DNA of 64,000 nucleotides from CAWUEZ02 sp963921355. Its GTDB lineage: Bacteria > Pseudomonadota > Alphaproteobacteria > Thalassobaculales > Thalassobaculaceae. Of the stretch, positions 18,336 through 27,178 are shown piece after piece (positions within the stretch are counted from its first letter, which is position 1; every line of letters starts with the position of its first letter). The notes below the pieces were generated by a model. It worked only from the letters and a program-made list of their open reading frames with translations, was not told where the DNA came from and did not search any database. The stretch spans positions 4,712,001 through 4,776,000 of the forward strand of contig OZ001190.1 of assembly GCA_963921355.3 (NCBI GenBank), read 5' to 3'. The translations under genes and the position numbers were made by a program.

Positions 18336-19502
18336 TCAGCGCAGCGGCTCCAGGATCGAGACGAAGTTGGCGACGGCCGCCCCGCCCATGTTGAAGACAC
18401 CGGCCAGCTTGGCACCGGAGACCTGCATGTCGGCTGCCTCGCCGCGCACCTGCATCGACGCCATGATGTGCATCGACACCCCGGTGGCCCCGATCGGGTG
18501 TCCCTTGGACTTCAGGCCGCCGGAAGGATTGACCGGCAGCTTGCCGTCCTTCTCGGTCCAGCCTTCGAGGATCGCCCGTGCGCCCTGACCTTCGGGCGCC
18601 AGCCCCATCGCCTCGTATTCGATCAGTTCGGCGATCGTGAAGCAGTCGTGGGTTTCGACCAGATCCAGGTCGTCGAGACCAACGCCCGCTTCCGCCATGG
18701 CCTTCTTCCAGGCAACCGAACAGCCCTCGAACTTGAGGATGTCCCGCTTGGACATGGGGAGGAAATCGTTCGCCTGCTGAGCCGCGCGGAACACCACCGC
18801 CTTATCCATCGTAAGCGCGGTATCGACATCGGCCAGCACCAGCGCCGTAGCACCATCCGACACCAGCGAACAGTCGGTCCGCTTCAGCGGTCCGGCGACA
18901 TAGGGGTTCTTTTCGCTCTCGTTGCGGCAGAACTCATAGCCGAGATCCTTGCGCATCTGGGCATAGGGGTTGGCGACCCCGTTCTTGTGGTTCTTCGCGG
19001 CGATCCGGGCCAGCGCGTCCATGTTGTCGCCGTGGCGCTGGAAGTAGGCCTGGGCGATCTGGGCGAACATCCCGGCAAAGCCGCCATCGATACCGGCCTC
19101 TTCCTTGAGGTAGCTCGCCTTCAGAAGAGTTTCCCCGATCTCCTTGCCGCCGAGCGTCGTCATCTTTTCGACGCCGACGACCAGCACCCGCCGAGCCTTC
19201 TTCGCCTCGATCAGGTTGATGCACTGGTGAACTGCCGCACTGCCGGTCGCGCAGGCATTCTCGACCCGGGTCGCCGGTTTGAAGCGAAACCGGTCGTCGG
19301 TCTGGAAGACCAGGCTGGCCGTGAAGTCCTGCTTCTCGAAGCCGCCGTTGAAGTGGCCGAGATAGACCGCGTCGATGTCGTCAGGCTCCAGTCCGGCATC
19401 CGCCAGCGCGTCGGCAGCCACCTTGACGATCATGCTCTCGACATCTTCTTCGACGTGCTTGCCGAAGGGCAGATGCGACCATCCGACGATACAAGCGGTC
19501 AT
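18336..19502 (-). CDS. Thiolase-family acetyl-CoA acetyltransferase (SCP2-type)
   Basis: Thiolase superfamily enzyme of 388 residues. The nucleophilic Cys lies in RVENACATGSAAVHQCINL. The catalytic His loop is GGLKSKGHPIGATGVS. The C-terminal loop reads FNMGGAAVANFVS, without the second Cys of classical biosynthetic thiolases. That pattern fits the SCP2-thiolase/lipid-transfer branch, whose members often do not do simple acetoacetyl-CoA chemistry. It is first in a three-gene unit with a GNAT protein and an acrylyl-CoA-reductase-like enzyme. A role in breakdown or modification of a CoA thioester is likely, but the exact substrate is not known. Confidence 0.9.
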   Translation of the reverse strand: MTACIVGWSHLPFGKHVEEDVESMIVKVAADALADAGLEPDDIDAVYLGHFNGGFEKQDFTASLVFQTDDRFRFKPATRVENACATGSAAVHQCINLIEAKKARRVLVVGVEKMTTLGGKEIGETLLKASYLKEEAGIDGGFAGMFAQIAQAYFQRHGDNMDALARIAAKNHKNGVANPYAQMRKDLGYEFCRNESEKNPYVAGPLKRTDCSLVSDGATALVLADVDTALTMDKAVVFRAAQQANDFLPMSKRDILKFEGCSVAWKKAMAEAGVGLDDLDLVETHDCFTIAELIEYEAMGLAPEGQGARAILEGWTEKDGKLPVNPSGGLKSKGHPIGATGVSMHIMASMQVRGEAADMQVSGAKLAGVFNMGGAAVANFVSILEPLR

Positions 19503-19615
19503 GGCGCGTCTCCTCGATCTTCTCTTCCACGGGTGCGTCTCAGTCGCCGCTTCGTATCAGAAGCCGCGTGAGGAGTCACAGAAAGGCATTCGTGCCGGAC
19601 CGCGCAAGATCACCT

Positions 19616-19677
19616 AGAGCAGATCCATGTCAGGTGGAATCGCTATCGGCGATCCATCTGACTGGTGAATCTGCTCT
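19616..19677. repeat. Dispersed palindromic repeat, copy 3
   Basis: Imperfect palindrome bounded by AGAGCAGAT and ATCTGCTCT. Inner sequence CAGGTGGAATCGC...CGAT is nearly identical to the half copy at 46346-46383. It lies upstream of the thiolase start and downstream of the dihydroorotase stop. Confidence 0.75.
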
Positions 19678-19688
19678 AACTCTATGAT

Positions 19689-19753
19689 CTAGATCGGATT
19701 CACATGTTTTGACGGAAACCCGGTTGTTTCCGTCAAAACATGATCCGATCTAG
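19689..19753. repeat. Long near-perfect inverted repeat, possible terminator
   Basis: Arms of about 28 bp, CTAGATCGGAT...CATGTTTTGACGGAAAC and GTTTCCGTCAAAACATG-ATCCGATCTAG, surround a 6-bp loop. It follows copy 3 of the palindromic family by 11 bp. As RNA it would form a very stable stem on either strand. It could stop transcription from the dihydroorotase gene, which ends at 19781. Confidence 0.75.
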
Positions 19754-19780
19754 GGTCAACCGCGGCCCCCGGACCCACGC

Positions 19781-21121
19781 TCAGGCACAGCGCAGGGTCG
19801 ACCAGAACCGGACCGGCTGACCGGTCGGGTCATCCAGGATCTCGTCGTCGCGCATGACGACGTGGCCGCGCACCACCGTCGCGATCGGCCACCCTGTGAC
19901 CCGTTTGCCGTGGAACGGCGTCCAGCCGCACTTGCTGGCGATCCAGTCATTGGTGATCTCGCGTTCGGCCTTCAGATCGACCAGGGCCAGGTCCGCATCC
20001 CAACCGAGAGCGATGCGGCCCTTGCCGGCGATCCCGTAGAGCCGGTGGGGCCCGGCCGAGGTCAGGTCGACCAGGCGGGCCAGCGACAACCGACCCGCGT
20101 TCATGTGATCGAGCAACAGCGGCAGCAGGGTCTGAACTCCCGGCATGCCGGACGGGCTGGACGGATAGTCGCGCTGCTTCTCCTCCAGCGTGTGCGGGGC
20201 GTGATCCGAGCCGATCACGTCCACCGTCCCGTCGGCGATCGCCCGCCACAGCGCGGCCCGATGCCCTGCGTCGCGCACCGGTGGGTTCATCTGCGCCAGG
20301 GACCCCAGTTCCTCGTAACACTCGGGCGCCGCCATCGTCAGGTGGTTCAACGTGGTTTCGACCGACGCCACGTCCTTGTTCTGGGCGAGAAACGCCATCT
20401 CCTCCGCCGAGGTGATGTGCAGAACGTGGACGGGGCGTCCGGCTGCCGTTCCGAGGCGAACGATCCGCTGGGTCGCCCGCAGCGCGCATTCAACGTCCCG
20501 CCACTCGGGATGGGCCCGGGGATGGGCCGCCTCCTTGGCGATGTGCTGTCGCTCACGCAGCCGATCCTCGTCCTCGGCATGGACCGCGACCCGGCGCCGG
20601 CCCGCCGCCAGCACCTTGGCCAACAGTTCGTCTTTCTCGACCAGCAGCGACCCGGTTGAGGAGCCCATGAAGACCTTCACCCCGGCACAGCCGGGCGCGC
20701 GCTCGAGCTCCTCGAGCAGGTGAACGTTCTCCTCGGCGGCGCCGACGAAATAGGCATGGTCGCACCACGCCCGACCGCTTGAGCGCGCCAGCTTGTAGTC
20801 AAGCTCGGTTCGGGTGAGCGTCAGCGGCGAGGTGTTCGGCATCTCGAAGATCGCCGTCACGCCGCCTTTCGCGGCAGCCTTCGTGCCGTGAAAGATATCC
20901 TCCTTGTGTTCGAGACCGGGCTCGCGGAAGTGCACCTGGGTGTCGATCACCCCGGGCAGGACCGTCAGACCGGCGGCGTCGATGACGGTGCTCGCCGCGC
21001 CGTCGGCCAGGTCCCCGATCGCCACGATCTTGCCGTCGCGGACACCAAGATCGACCCGTTCCAGACCAGACGGGGTGAAAACATCACCGCCGCCTACCAC
21101 CAGCTCAAAGGTCTCCGCCAT
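19781..21121 (-). CDS. Dihydroorotase (PyrC-like, amidohydrolase family)
   Basis: Zinc amidohydrolase of 446 residues; the assigned reaction is reversible cyclisation of carbamoyl-aspartate to dihydroorotate in pyrimidine synthesis. The start at 21121 follows GGGAGAG by eight bases. Metal and catalytic residues are seen: HxH in VIDTQVHFREPG, the carbamylated Lys in AGVKVFMGSSTG, a His in VAVHAEDEDRL, another in VHVLHITSAEE, and the catalytic Asp in VIGSDHAPH. All are in place, so it should be active. Length and motifs match class I dihydroorotases, which overlap in sequence with allantoinases. It has no pyrimidine gene next to it, so allantoinase or dihydropyrimidinase activity is not fully excluded. 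Confidence 0.88.
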   Translation of the reverse strand: MAETFELVVGGGDVFTPSGLERVDLGVRDGKIVAIGDLADGAASTVIDAAGLTVLPGVIDTQVHFREPGLEHKEDIFHGTKAAAKGGVTAIFEMPNTSPLTLTRTELDYKLARSSGRAWCDHAYFVGAAEENVHLLEELERAPGCAGVKVFMGSSTGSLLVEKDELLAKVLAAGRRRVAVHAEDEDRLRERQHIAKEAAHPRAHPEWRDVECALRATQRIVRLGTAAGRPVHVLHITSAEEMAFLAQNKDVASVETTLNHLTMAAPECYEELGSLAQMNPPVRDAGHRAALWRAIADGTVDVIGSDHAPHTLEEKQRDYPSSPSGMPGVQTLLPLLLDHMNAGRLSLARLVDLTSAGPHRLYGIAGKGRIALGWDADLALVDLKAEREITNDWIASKCGWTPFHGKRVTGWPIATVVRGHVVMRDDEILDDPTGQPVRFWSTLRCA

Positions 21122-21226
21122 CGCCAACTCTCCCGTTTCTGCGCCCACAGCATAGCGAGCGGTTGCGCAGCGACGGAAGAGCGCCCGCGCGTCTGATCCC
21201 TGACCTGTCGGGTGGTTGCGCCGCCG

Positions 21227-21790
21227 CTAGAGTTTCTCGCCTTCCACCGCCTCGCGCAGGTCGTCGATCTGAAACCGGGCCGGCAGAAAGGGGTGGACCT
21301 TCAAAGCCGCCTCGAACGCGTTCAACGCGTCGCGCTTGCGGTCGAGCGCAAGATTGATCAGTCCAAGGCCCGACAGCGCACCGAAATGCCGCGGCTCCAG
21401 AGCCAATGTCCGTTGAACGTCTTCGATCGAGCGGCGGTAGTCCCCCATCAGATAGAAGACGGTGGCACGCTTGTTCCAGGCTTCGGCAAAATCCGGTGCC
21501 AGACGAACCGCCTCATCGAATGCCGCCACCGCGGTTGGGAAATCGGATACGCGCATGGCCGCCAATCCCAGATCCATGGCTGTGGTCACCGAAAGGCGAT
21601 CCGGCAGTTCCAACCAGATCTCCCAGATTTCCGCCTCGGTTTGCCGGGCGGCCGAGAAGACTTCGGCAGCCTTCAAACGTTCGAACAGCGGGTCTAGGCG
21701 AGGGTCGTTCTGATCAGCATGCCCCGGCGACCAGACGATGGCATTTAAGATAAAAATAAATAAAACCCCAATGTAACGAATTGAATTCAT
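21227..21790 (-). CDS. Exported tetratricopeptide-repeat protein
   Basis: A 187-residue protein with a signal peptide (MNSIRYIGVLFIFILNAIVWSPGHA) cut before DQNDPRLD. The ATG at 21790 follows GGAGG. Three TPR-like units are visible, including MRVSDFPTAVAAFDEAVRLAPDFAEAWNKRATV, MGDYRRSIEDVQRTLALEPRHFGALSGLGLI and LDRKRDALNAFEAALKVHPFLP. It is most likely a periplasmic protein-protein interaction module. It is divergent from the chemoreceptor gene, sharing a roughly 120-bp AT-richer spacer. Partner unknown. Confidence 0.85.
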   Translation of the reverse strand: MNSIRYIGVLFIFILNAIVWSPGHADQNDPRLDPLFERLKAAEVFSAARQTEAEIWEIWLELPDRLSVTTAMDLGLAAMRVSDFPTAVAAFDEAVRLAPDFAEAWNKRATVFYLMGDYRRSIEDVQRTLALEPRHFGALSGLGLINLALDRKRDALNAFEAALKVHPFLPARFQIDDLREAVEGEKL

Positions 21791-21908
21791 CGAAACCTCC
21801 AAGTTTTTCAAGGTAATTACGGCTAATTTTATCATCAACACCCTGTTAACGATCCATCACTACAGGTACAACCGCCTACTCTGATACACAGGATTACGGA
21901 GACTACGC

Positions 21909-24536
21909 ATGTCGGCCGACGCCGTGGAGCCCAACGAGAACAACCAAGCCACCCCTTCGGATTCCGACGACACACCGACGACGTCGCAACGTAAACGTCT
22001 GGGTATCGGCACCAAACTCGGCGTTGCTTTCGCAGGCACCGCGCTTTTGACGGTGGTGGCCGCGGGCGTCGCCTGGTTCGCCTTCACGAATGTAGATCGG
22101 TCGCTGACCACGGTCACCAAGACAGCGATGCCGGCCGTCATCAACAGTCTGGTGATGTCCGCCGATACCGCCGCGATCGCAGCTGGAGCCCCGAACCTGA
22201 TCTCGGCCACCAGCGAGGCCGAACGCGCCCAGGTGTGGGACGAGCTGACCTACCGGACCGAGGATTTGCGTGCCCGGCTTCAGACATTGTCCGAGTCCGG
22301 CGTCGACACCGCGGCGCTTGTTGCGCTGGCCGACCGCCTGGACAGCGCGATGTCCGACCTTGATCAGGCGGTCGCAGCGCGCGGCATGGCGCAGGCCACG
22401 CTTGCCCGGTCGACAGCGGCCGTCCTCGACACCCGCACCGCCTTCCTGACGAACGTTCAGCCGATGATCGATGAGGCCAACAAGCGGATGAGCGAATCCG
22501 GCAAGGCGACCGTGGCGAACACCGCCAAGACGGTCGGCACCTTGCTGAGCAAGCAGCTCAACGCGCTGAAGGAAATCCTGGTCATGTCCGCCCGCGGCCA
22601 AAGGATGCTCGGCGTCCTCGCGCGCACCGCCCGGATCGAAGACCTCGCCGCGCTGAAGGCCGAAGAGACGGCATTCGCGGACAAGGCCTCGGAAATCCTG
22701 TTCGCCATCAATGGACTGCCCGACAACAAGGCCGGTCAGAACCTGAAGCAGGCGGCCCGGGACCTGATCGCTCTCGGTCAGGGAGACGCGTCGGCATTTG
22801 CGATCCGGCGGGGTGAGCTGACCTGGGTCGACCTGACTCCCGACGAATACGAGAAGGTTCAGTCGCAGCGCCTGGCGCTCGACAAGGCCCTGCCGGAGAT
22901 CTCGACCCGGTTCGAGAAGGCGATCAACCCGGTTGTCTCGGCGGCCCAGCGCAACATGACCTCCGCCGGTCGCGACTTGTCGGTCTCCGTCCGCAAGGAC
23001 ATCGGATCGCTGATCGACGGCGACGTCCAGGAACTCCGTCTGATGCTCGAGGGCCTGGCCCATGCCAACAAACTCGCGGGAACCCTCAACGCCGCCGCCG
23101 CCGCCGACACCATCGAGCGCCTGGAATCGCTGAAAGGCGAGTTCAATACGGCGAACCTCCTGGTCGCGAATGTCGCAGAGTCCGCCGGAAACCTGCCGCG
23201 GGTAGCGGACCTGGTTCCCTTCCTCCAGGGGATGATGGCGCTGGGGCGCGGCGACGACAGTGTGTTCGCGCGACGGATGGCGGTGATCCAGGCGGTCGAT
23301 GAGGCGGGCGTTGCCCTGGAGCAGGCCCGCCAGGTCGCGGCCGAGTTCGAGGCCGCGGTCGCCACCAACGTCGAGGAGGCGACCCGCAACGCCGAGGAGT
23401 CGGCGCGGATGGCCGAAGCCCAGATTGAGCAGAGCACCGTGCTGGTCGTGACCCTCGCCGCGGCGGCGGTGGTGATCGCGCTGCTGGTCGGCGTCTTCGT
23501 CGTGCATCGCGGCGTGGTCCAGCGGCTGACATCCCTCGCCGGGCAGATGCGCGAACTCGCCAATGGTCGCCTGGATATCGAGATCAGCACCGCCGGTCGC
23601 GACGAGATCACTGAAATGGCAGGGACGGTCCAAATCTTCCGTGACAATGCCATCGAGGTGGAGAAACTGCGGGCCGACCAGCTCGAGAACGAGCGCAAGG
23701 CCTCCGAAGAGCGTCAGCGTCAGCGCGTCGAACTCGCCAACGTGTTCGAACAAAGCGTGCAGGGCATGGCGGTCACCGCCCAGAAGATGGCCGACGGCTC
23801 CGGCGACGTGCGCGACCGGTCCTCCGCCGGCGTTTCGGCCGCCGAGCTGACCTCGGGCAACGTCCAGACGGTCGCGGCCGCGGCCGAGGAACTGACCGCC
23901 TCGATCGTTGAGATCAGCGGCAAGGTCAGCGAAAGCTCGGAGCGGGCGCGCGATGCGGCGAACCGGGCCGATGCCACCAACCACACGGCGGAATCGCTGG
24001 AGGAAGCCACCAACCGGATCGACACGGTCGTGCATCTGATCCGCGACATCGCCGAGCAGACCAACCTGCAGGCCCTCAACGCGACGATCGAGGCCGCCAG
24101 GGCCGGCGAGGCCGGAAAGGGATTTGCGGTGGTGGCCACCGAGGTCAAGAGCCTGGCCGACCAGACCGGCAAGGCGACCGAGGAGATCACCCAGCAGATC
24201 AAATCGGTGCAGGACGGGGTCGCGGCCACGGTCACGGCGATCCGCGAAGTGTCGGTGGCGATCAAGGAGATCGATGCCTTCGTCACGTCGATCGCCGGCG
24301 CGGTCGAGGAGCAGGGCGCGTCGACTCAGGAGATCGCGCGATCCAGTCAGGAAGCGGCCACCGGGACTGCCGATGTGACCGAGACGATAACCGCCGTGTC
24401 CACCGTCGCCCAGGATGCCGGCACCCAGGCCGACGAAGTCCTGCGCTCGGCCAATGCCTTGGCCCAGGACACCGACAACCTGAACCGGGAGGTCTCCGAC
24501 TTCATCACTCAGGTACGCGGCGGCGGTCGAAACTGA
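21909..24536 (+). CDS. Methyl-accepting chemotaxis protein with a large repeated helical sensor domain
   Basis: Inner-membrane chemoreceptor of 875 residues. TM1 is at about residues 36-60, the extracytoplasmic domain about 61-505, TM2 about 509-535 (VLVVTLAAAAVVIALLVGVF), HAMP about 536-590, and the signalling domain about 620-870. The signalling hairpin is present (DIAEQTNLQALNATIEAARAGEAGKGFAVVATEV), so coupling to CheA/CheW is expected. No C-terminal CheR-docking pentapeptide is seen. The sensor is unusually long and contains repeated units, including APNLISATSEAER near 93-106, ALGQGDASAFAIRRG near 289-302 and ALGRGDDSVFARRM near 442-457. They resemble the helical-bundle (TorS/HBM-like) sensor type. 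Ligand unknown. It is a monocistronic gene convergent with glcF. Confidence 0.93.
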   Translation: MSADAVEPNENNQATPSDSDDTPTTSQRKRLGIGTKLGVAFAGTALLTVVAAGVAWFAFTNVDRSLTTVTKTAMPAVINSLVMSADTAAIAAGAPNLISATSEAERAQVWDELTYRTEDLRARLQTLSESGVDTAALVALADRLDSAMSDLDQAVAARGMAQATLARSTAAVLDTRTAFLTNVQPMIDEANKRMSESGKATVANTAKTVGTLLSKQLNALKEILVMSARGQRMLGVLARTARIEDLAALKAEETAFADKASEILFAINGLPDNKAGQNLKQAARDLIALGQGDASAFAIRRGELTWVDLTPDEYEKVQSQRLALDKALPEISTRFEKAINPVVSAAQRNMTSAGRDLSVSVRKDIGSLIDGDVQELRLMLEGLAHANKLAGTLNAAAAADTIERLESLKGEFNTANLLVANVAESAGNLPRVADLVPFLQGMMALGRGDDSVFARRMAVIQAVDEAGVALEQARQVAAEFEAAVATNVEEATRNAEESARMAEAQIEQSTVLVVTLAAAAVVIALLVGVFVVHRGVVQRLTSLAGQMRELANGRLDIEISTAGRDEITEMAGTVQIFRDNAIEVEKLRADQLENERKASEERQRQRVELANVFEQSVQGMAVTAQKMADGSGDVRDRSSAGVSAAELTSGNVQTVAAAAEELTASIVEISGKVSESSERARDAANRADATNHTAESLEEATNRIDTVVHLIRDIAEQTNLQALNATIEAARAGEAGKGFAVVATEVKSLADQTGKATEEITQQIKSVQDGVAATVTAIREVSVAIKEIDAFVTSIAGAVEEQGASTQEIARSSQEAATGTADVTETITAVSTVAQDAGTQADEVLRSANALAQDTDNLNREVSDFITQVRGGGRN

Positions 24537-24631
24537 TTATCGTTGCCCTGCAAAGGGCGCCGACACCATCCCTGTCGGGGCGGGGCTGATCCATTCGGCC
24601 TCGCCCGGATCGCGTTCTGGGGAACCCGTAA

Positions 24632-25948
24632 CTAGGGTTGGTCGCGCAGGCTGGGCGGTGGGGGCCCGCCGGTCGCCCAGTCGAGCAGTTGCACCGTGTG
24701 CACGACCGGCACGTCGGTACCCCCACCGATCTGGGTCATGCAGCCGATGTTGCCTGTGGCGATCACATCGGGGGCCGTGCTTTCGATATTGGCCACTTTG
24801 CGATCACGCAACCGCCGCGCAATCTTCGGTTGCAGGAGGTTGTAGGTCCCCGCGGACCCGCAGCACAGGTGTCCTTCGGGCACGGATTTGACGGAGAAGC
24901 CAGCGCGCTGCAGCAGCGCCGACGGCAAGGTCTTGATCTGCTGGCCGTGCTGCATCGAACAGGCCGAGTGGTACGTCACGGTCATCGCACGCGGTGGCTC
25001 GGCCGCCGGGATCGCCAGCGTCTCGAGGTACTCCGTCACGTCCTTGGTCATGTCAGCAATCGCGGCGGCCTTGTCGGCGTAGGCAGGATCCTCGCGCAGC
25101 ATGAAGCCGTAGTCCTTCACCGTGGTGCCGCAGCCGGAGGCGTTGATCACCACCGCATCCAGGCCCGCACCTCCGCCGGCCTCGGTCTCGCGCCACCAGG
25201 CGTCGACATTGGCCTTCACGCTCGCGTGGGCATCGTGCTCGCGGCCCATGTGATGGGTCAGCGCCCCGCAGCAGCCAGCCGCCGCGGGCACCACCACCTC
25301 GACCCCGTGGCGCGTGAGCAGCCGGATTGTGGCGTCGTTGATCTCGGGGTCGAGCACCCGTTGAGCGCAGCCGGCCAGCATGGCGACCCGGCCGCGCCGC
25401 TCGCCCTCGGCCGGGAACACACCAGGGCGGTCCAGCGGAGAGCGCGGCGGGATCGCTTTCGGGGCGAGTTCCAGCATCGCCTTCAGGCGTCCGCCGAACA
25501 GGTTGCCCGCCAGCGGCGCAAACGGTCTCGCCAGCCAGGCACCGGCAAGCGCCAACCGGAAGCGGTTCGGAAACGGCAGCAGCTTGGAGAGCAGCAGCCG
25601 TAAAGCGCGATCCAGAAACGGGCGCCTGTACGTGCGCTCGATGTGGGTGCGCGCGTGGTCGACCAGGTGCATGTAGTGCACACCGGACGGACAGGTGGAC
25701 ATGCACGAAAGGCAGGACAGGCAGCGGTCGATATGCTTGACCTCCTGGTCGCCGGCCGGGCGGTCGTTCTCCAGCATGTCCTTGATCAGGTAGATCCGAC
25801 CGCGCGGACTGTCCAACTCGTCGCCGAGCAGGACATAGGTCGGGCAGGTGGCCGTACAGAAGCCGCAGTGCACGCATTTGCGCAGGATCGAGTTCGCGAC
25901 CTCGATCTCCGGATCGGCGAGCTGGGCCAGGGTGAAATTCGTCTGCAT
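24632..25948 (-). CDS. glcF: Glycolate oxidase iron-sulfur subunit
   Basis: Third gene of the glcDEF unit, 438 residues. It carries two ferredoxin-type [4Fe-4S] motifs, CVHCGFCTATCPTY near residues 27-40 and CLSCLSCMSTCPSG near 78-91. They are followed by two CCG domains with CCGAL and CCGSAG, typical of heterodisulfide-reductase-like electron-transfer subunits. It passes electrons from the GlcD/GlcE flavin sites to the quinone pool at the membrane. The start is 7 bp after the glcE stop. All cluster ligands are present. Confidence 0.94.
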   Translation of the reverse strand: MQTNFTLAQLADPEIEVANSILRKCVHCGFCTATCPTYVLLGDELDSPRGRIYLIKDMLENDRPAGDQEVKHIDRCLSCLSCMSTCPSGVHYMHLVDHARTHIERTYRRPFLDRALRLLLSKLLPFPNRFRLALAGAWLARPFAPLAGNLFGGRLKAMLELAPKAIPPRSPLDRPGVFPAEGERRGRVAMLAGCAQRVLDPEINDATIRLLTRHGVEVVVPAAAGCCGALTHHMGREHDAHASVKANVDAWWRETEAGGGAGLDAVVINASGCGTTVKDYGFMLREDPAYADKAAAIADMTKDVTEYLETLAIPAAEPPRAMTVTYHSACSMQHGQQIKTLPSALLQRAGFSVKSVPEGHLCCGSAGTYNLLQPKIARRLRDRKVANIESTAPDVIATGNIGCMTQIGGGTDVPVVHTVQLLDWATGGPPPPSLRDQP

Positions 25949-25955
25949 GGCTTGG

Positions 25956-27164
25956 TCAGGTCCCCGCCGTCATGCGACCCGGGTTCAGGATCCCCTTGGG
26001 GTCGAAACTCTCTTTGATCCGCGCCGTCAGGGCCGCCAGCGGGGCCGGTTGCGGATGGAAGACGCTGACGGCCGCGCGCACGTCCGGTGCCGCCCGGATC
26101 AGGGTCGCATGGCCCCCGACGGCTCCCACCGCCGCCCGAACCACGTCGACGTCGGCATCGGCCGAGGCGGGCACGCTCAACCAGATCAGCCCGCCCGCCC
26201 AGTCATAGAACCAGGCAGCATCCGGCACGCCGGCGGCAACGGCCACCGTCACCTCGGGGCCCGACATCGGCGTCGTCGACACTTTCCAGACGGCACGGTC
26301 CCGGGGGTCGGCGATTGGATGTGCATCGCGCACCGCCTGCCAGAAGGCGATGGCCCCCGGGCCGTCGATGGAATCGATCTCGCCGCCGAAAGCGGCGAGC
26401 TCATCACGCAAAGCGACGCAGCGGGCGGCGACAGAGGGGGCGAACCCTTCGACCCGCAGACCGGTCGCCGGTCCGTCGACCTGACCGGCCCGGCGCCCCG
26501 CCGGCAGGTGACAGGCCGAAGACACGTCATGGGACGAGCCCATGGCCGCACTCATCGCCCTGACGGCGACCGCATCGTCCAGGCCCCGGAGCAGCACCGT
26601 GGTCTCGGTCTCGGGGGCCGGCAGCACCTTGAAGGTCACGTCGGTCAACGCCGCCAGCGTGCCCCAGGAACCGCAGACGAGTTTGGAGAGGTCGTAGCCC
26701 GTCACATTCTTGACGACGCGCCCCCCGGACTTCACGACATCGCCGCGCCCGGTCACCGCCGAGAAGCCGAGCAAATGGTCCCGTGCTGCCCCGTCCTTGA
26801 TCCGTCGTGGTCCCGCCAGGTTGCAGGCGAACACACCGCCAATGGTCTGCGCCCCCGCGCCATCACCGAGAAGGCCCGCCAGCGACATCGGTTCGAACGC
26901 CAGCCGCTGGTTCTCCGCCCTCAATGCCGCTTCGATCTCGGCGAGCGGTGTCCCGGGGCCGGCCTGACAGATCAGTTCTTCCGGCTCGTACAGCCCGATG
27001 CCATTCAGCGCCGACAGGCTCAGTGTATGGGCGGTCTGCAGGGGTCGGCCAAGGGCGCGCTTGCTGCCGCCACCCAGCACCTCGAGGGGGGTTTCTTCGG
27101 AGACCGCCCACGCGACGGCGTCGCGCACCTGGTCCTCGGTTTCGGGTCGAAAACTATCGGTCAT
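25956..27164 (-). CDS. glcE: Glycolate oxidase FAD-binding subunit
   Basis: Second gene of glcDEF, 402 residues. The ATG at 27164 (MTDSFRPETEDQVRDAV) fits the alignment start; it lies 14 bp after the glcD stop. The FAD-binding PCMH-type domain occupies about residues 1-170, with PLEVLGGGSKRALGR and the conserved NVTGYDLSKLVCGSWGTLAALTDVTFKV. The C-terminus ends ESFDPKGILNPGRM, a hallmark shared with GlcD. It partners with GlcD and GlcF in glycolate (or D-lactate) oxidation to glyoxylate (or pyruvate). Confidence 0.93.
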   Translation of the reverse strand: MTDSFRPETEDQVRDAVAWAVSEETPLEVLGGGSKRALGRPLQTAHTLSLSALNGIGLYEPEELICQAGPGTPLAEIEAALRAENQRLAFEPMSLAGLLGDGAGAQTIGGVFACNLAGPRRIKDGAARDHLLGFSAVTGRGDVVKSGGRVVKNVTGYDLSKLVCGSWGTLAALTDVTFKVLPAPETETTVLLRGLDDAVAVRAMSAAMGSSHDVSSACHLPAGRRAGQVDGPATGLRVEGFAPSVAARCVALRDELAAFGGEIDSIDGPGAIAFWQAVRDAHPIADPRDRAVWKVSTTPMSGPEVTVAVAAGVPDAAWFYDWAGGLIWLSVPASADADVDVVRAAVGAVGGHATLIRAAPDVRAAVSVFHPQPAPLAALTARIKESFDPKGILNPGRMTAGT

Positions 27165-27178
27165 GGTGAAACGCGCAA

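Noticed and set aside
21903..24035. A 710-residue open frame antisense to the chemoreceptor gene
   Set aside because: Composition artefact of GC-rich codons; the plus strand encodes a full MCP with signalling hairpin.
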